64,000 nt of DNA from Gammaproteobacteria bacterium (GTDB lineage: Bacteria; Pseudomonadota; Gammaproteobacteria; SZUA-229): positions 56,693 to 120,692 of the forward strand of contig JADGFA010000005.1 in the NCBI GenBank assembly GCA_016744065.1. Direction: 5' to 3'. Position numbers and translations under genes: made by a program. Positions 62,595-64,000 of the stretch are shown here, one piece after another; position 1 is the first letter of the stretch; each line of letters begins with the position of its first letter. The notes under the pieces are model-generated. The model saw nothing but the letters and a program-made list of their open reading frames with translations. It was not told the origin of the DNA and made no database searches.

Positions 62595-63796
62595 AAACCA
62601 TACAATATATTTTACTGATCAGCGTTTTTTTATATGCCGCCTTATTACCTGAAGCATGGGCGGGTGAAGCAGGTGATGCAATATCAATGTCTACCTTTAA
62701 ACGGTTGACGATTGTTGAGCGCCTTCTAAGTCAGCAGAAATACACAGAGGCACAGAGCAAAATTACCGATATACTGAATAATCTTCCCTCAAAATTAGCT
62801 GACCGCGCCTATATTTATCAAACCCAGGCCATGCTCTACCTTTATCAGGAACAATATGATCTGGCTAAAAAATATTTACTACTAAGTTATCAGCAGCATG
62901 CGCTAACTGAAAAATCTAATGTATCGGTTGTGCAGATACTGGCTGATTTATCTATGCACAGTGGTGACTATAAGCAGGCTATAACTTATTTAAAAGAATA
63001 TTTAAAAATAGCTGAAAAACCAACGCGCAGAATCTATTTGTCTTTAGGTGTTGCTTATTACCAGCTTAAAGAATTTAAAAATGCTATATCACCTTTAAAA
63101 ACAGCAATGCAAAATTTTGAAGAAGATAAAGCCGTGCATACAACATTATTTTCCGTATATTATGAATTAAAGCAGCTTGATAATGCCGCTGCGGTGCTGG
63201 AAGGCATGATAAAAATATGGTCTGGTGAAAGCAAATACTGGATTCAACTTGCGTCTATCTATTTACAGCAAAAAAAATATGACCAATCTCTTGAAGTGAT
63301 GCAACTGGCTTTTACTCAGAATATGCTTATTAAAGAAAATGAAGTGCTACAGTTTGTATATACTTTATATGAAAAAGGTTTGCCATATAAAGGTGCTTTA
63401 ATTCTTAATGAGGCTTTTCAGCATAAACGGGTAGAGGAAAACCATAAAAATTTAACATTGCTGGCAACATTATATATAGATGCCAGAGAAAATAAAAAAG
63501 CACTGGATAGTTTTAAGAAAAGTGCAGATTATTCAAAAGATGGAAAAGACAACCTGTATATTGCGCAGATTTATTATGACCGTGAAGAATTTCAGCATAC
63601 CATTGATTATGCACAACGGGCACTGGATAAAGGCATAAGAAAACTGGCGGATGCCTATATGTTAATGGCTGTTTCATTTTATGATCTGAATAATAAAAAA
63701 AAGGCAAAGGATTACCTGCTAAAAGCCTCCCGATTTGATAAAACACGGCAAATATCTTTGCAATGGCTTGAGTTGATAGAAAGATCAGATGGTTAG
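62591..63796 (+). CDS. TPR protein closing the Ton2 operon
   Basis: 401 residues. A signal peptide ends near AWA-24. The body is at least seven TPR-like units (ERLLSQQKYTEAQSKI, AMLYLYQEQYDLAKKYLL, DLSMHSGDYKQAITYL, YLSLGVAYYQLKEFKNAI, VYYELKQLDNAAAVL, YMLMAVSFYDLNNKKKAKDYL). A TPR gene after tonB2 is standard in TtpC operons, where it is thought to aid complex function in the periplasm. The four-base overlap with tonB supports co-expression. The stop is 204 bases before the window end. Confidence 0.9.
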   Translation: MKTIQYILLISVFLYAALLPEAWAGEAGDAISMSTFKRLTIVERLLSQQKYTEAQSKITDILNNLPSKLADRAYIYQTQAMLYLYQEQYDLAKKYLLLSYQQHALTEKSNVSVVQILADLSMHSGDYKQAITYLKEYLKIAEKPTRRIYLSLGVAYYQLKEFKNAISPLKTAMQNFEEDKAVHTTLFSVYYELKQLDNAAAVLEGMIKIWSGESKYWIQLASIYLQQKKYDQSLEVMQLAFTQNMLIKENEVLQFVYTLYEKGLPYKGALILNEAFQHKRVEENHKNLTLLATLYIDARENKKALDSFKKSADYSKDGKDNLYIAQIYYDREEFQHTIDYAQRALDKGIRKLADAYMLMAVSFYDLNNKKKAKDYLLKASRFDKTRQISLQWLELIERSDG

Positions 63797-64000
63797 CTGT
63801 TAACAGATCTGTGGTTTTTGTCAAACTTGTTTTTTTAAATGAACCTATGTCATTTAATTTTTCAGTCGATTTCTGTGGCTAACATCATTTGCCATAATAA
63901 AGTTCGTTTTATTTAAGCTCTTGTTGCGCTAGATTAATAAAAGTTTTATTTGTTTCGTTATACGTGTTTTTTTATGCGGCTAATTGTCACACCTTTATTC

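Overview
The window is AT-rich (roughly 60% A+T by eye) and reads as chromosomal DNA of a gammaproteobacterium with a polar flagellum. Three things point that way. The flagellar/chemotaxis gene order fliQ-fliR-flhB-flhA-flhF-flhG-fliA-cheY-cheZ-cheA-cheB-motC-motD-parC-like-parP-like-cheW-DUF2802 is that of Pseudomonas and Vibrio relatives. A sigma-54 type promoter precedes fliQ. A Vibrio-type TonB2/TtpC operon is present. I cannot name the genus. The octaheme tetrathionate reductase-family cytochrome suggests sulfur or nitrogen-oxyanion respiration at low oxygen.

Layout. 2-1398: 3' part of pnp and its terminator. 1.6-11.6 kb: nine genes on the + strand, encoding an exported protein, a TPR protein, a giant TPR lipoprotein, a small TPR lipoprotein, a small exported protein, one ExbB/TolQ-like channel, two ExbD/TolR-like proteins and an AgmX/PglI-like TonB-type transducer. 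12.0-32.4 kb: a 4859-residue secreted protein built of DUF11-like domains, an overlapping 1719-residue triple-OmpA plus beta-barrel protein, and a small outer-membrane barrel. 32.5-36.0 kb (- strand): tcdA and an octaheme cytochrome/cytochrome b pair. 36.2-53.5 kb: flagellar export, placement, sigma-28, chemotaxis and stator genes. 53.7-55.1 kb (- strand): a doubtful small membrane ORF and an AraC regulator. 55.2-63.8 kb: Fur-box-bearing promoter region, TonB-dependent receptor, beta-propeller-like lipoprotein, then a tightly overlapping Ton operon (DUF3450, TtpC, ExbB, ExbD, TonB, TPR).

How it fits together. The 1.7-32.4 kb block is the most unusual part. It combines a proton-channel motor related to the Myxococcus gliding machinery (AglRQS/GltIJ-type parts) with TPR periplasmic/lipoprotein scaffolds, a giant repeat surface protein and OmpA/barrel proteins that could anchor that protein at the outer membrane. 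I read it as a candidate energised cell-surface machine for gliding, adhesion or surface-protein export. One ExbD carries Asn at the normally essential membrane Asp position while its partner keeps Asp, so an asymmetric motor is possible. The flagellar cluster is orthodox, with low-complexity expansions in the FlhF and CheA linkers. The right-hand block looks like an iron- or substrate-regulated TonB uptake locus with a dedicated energiser.
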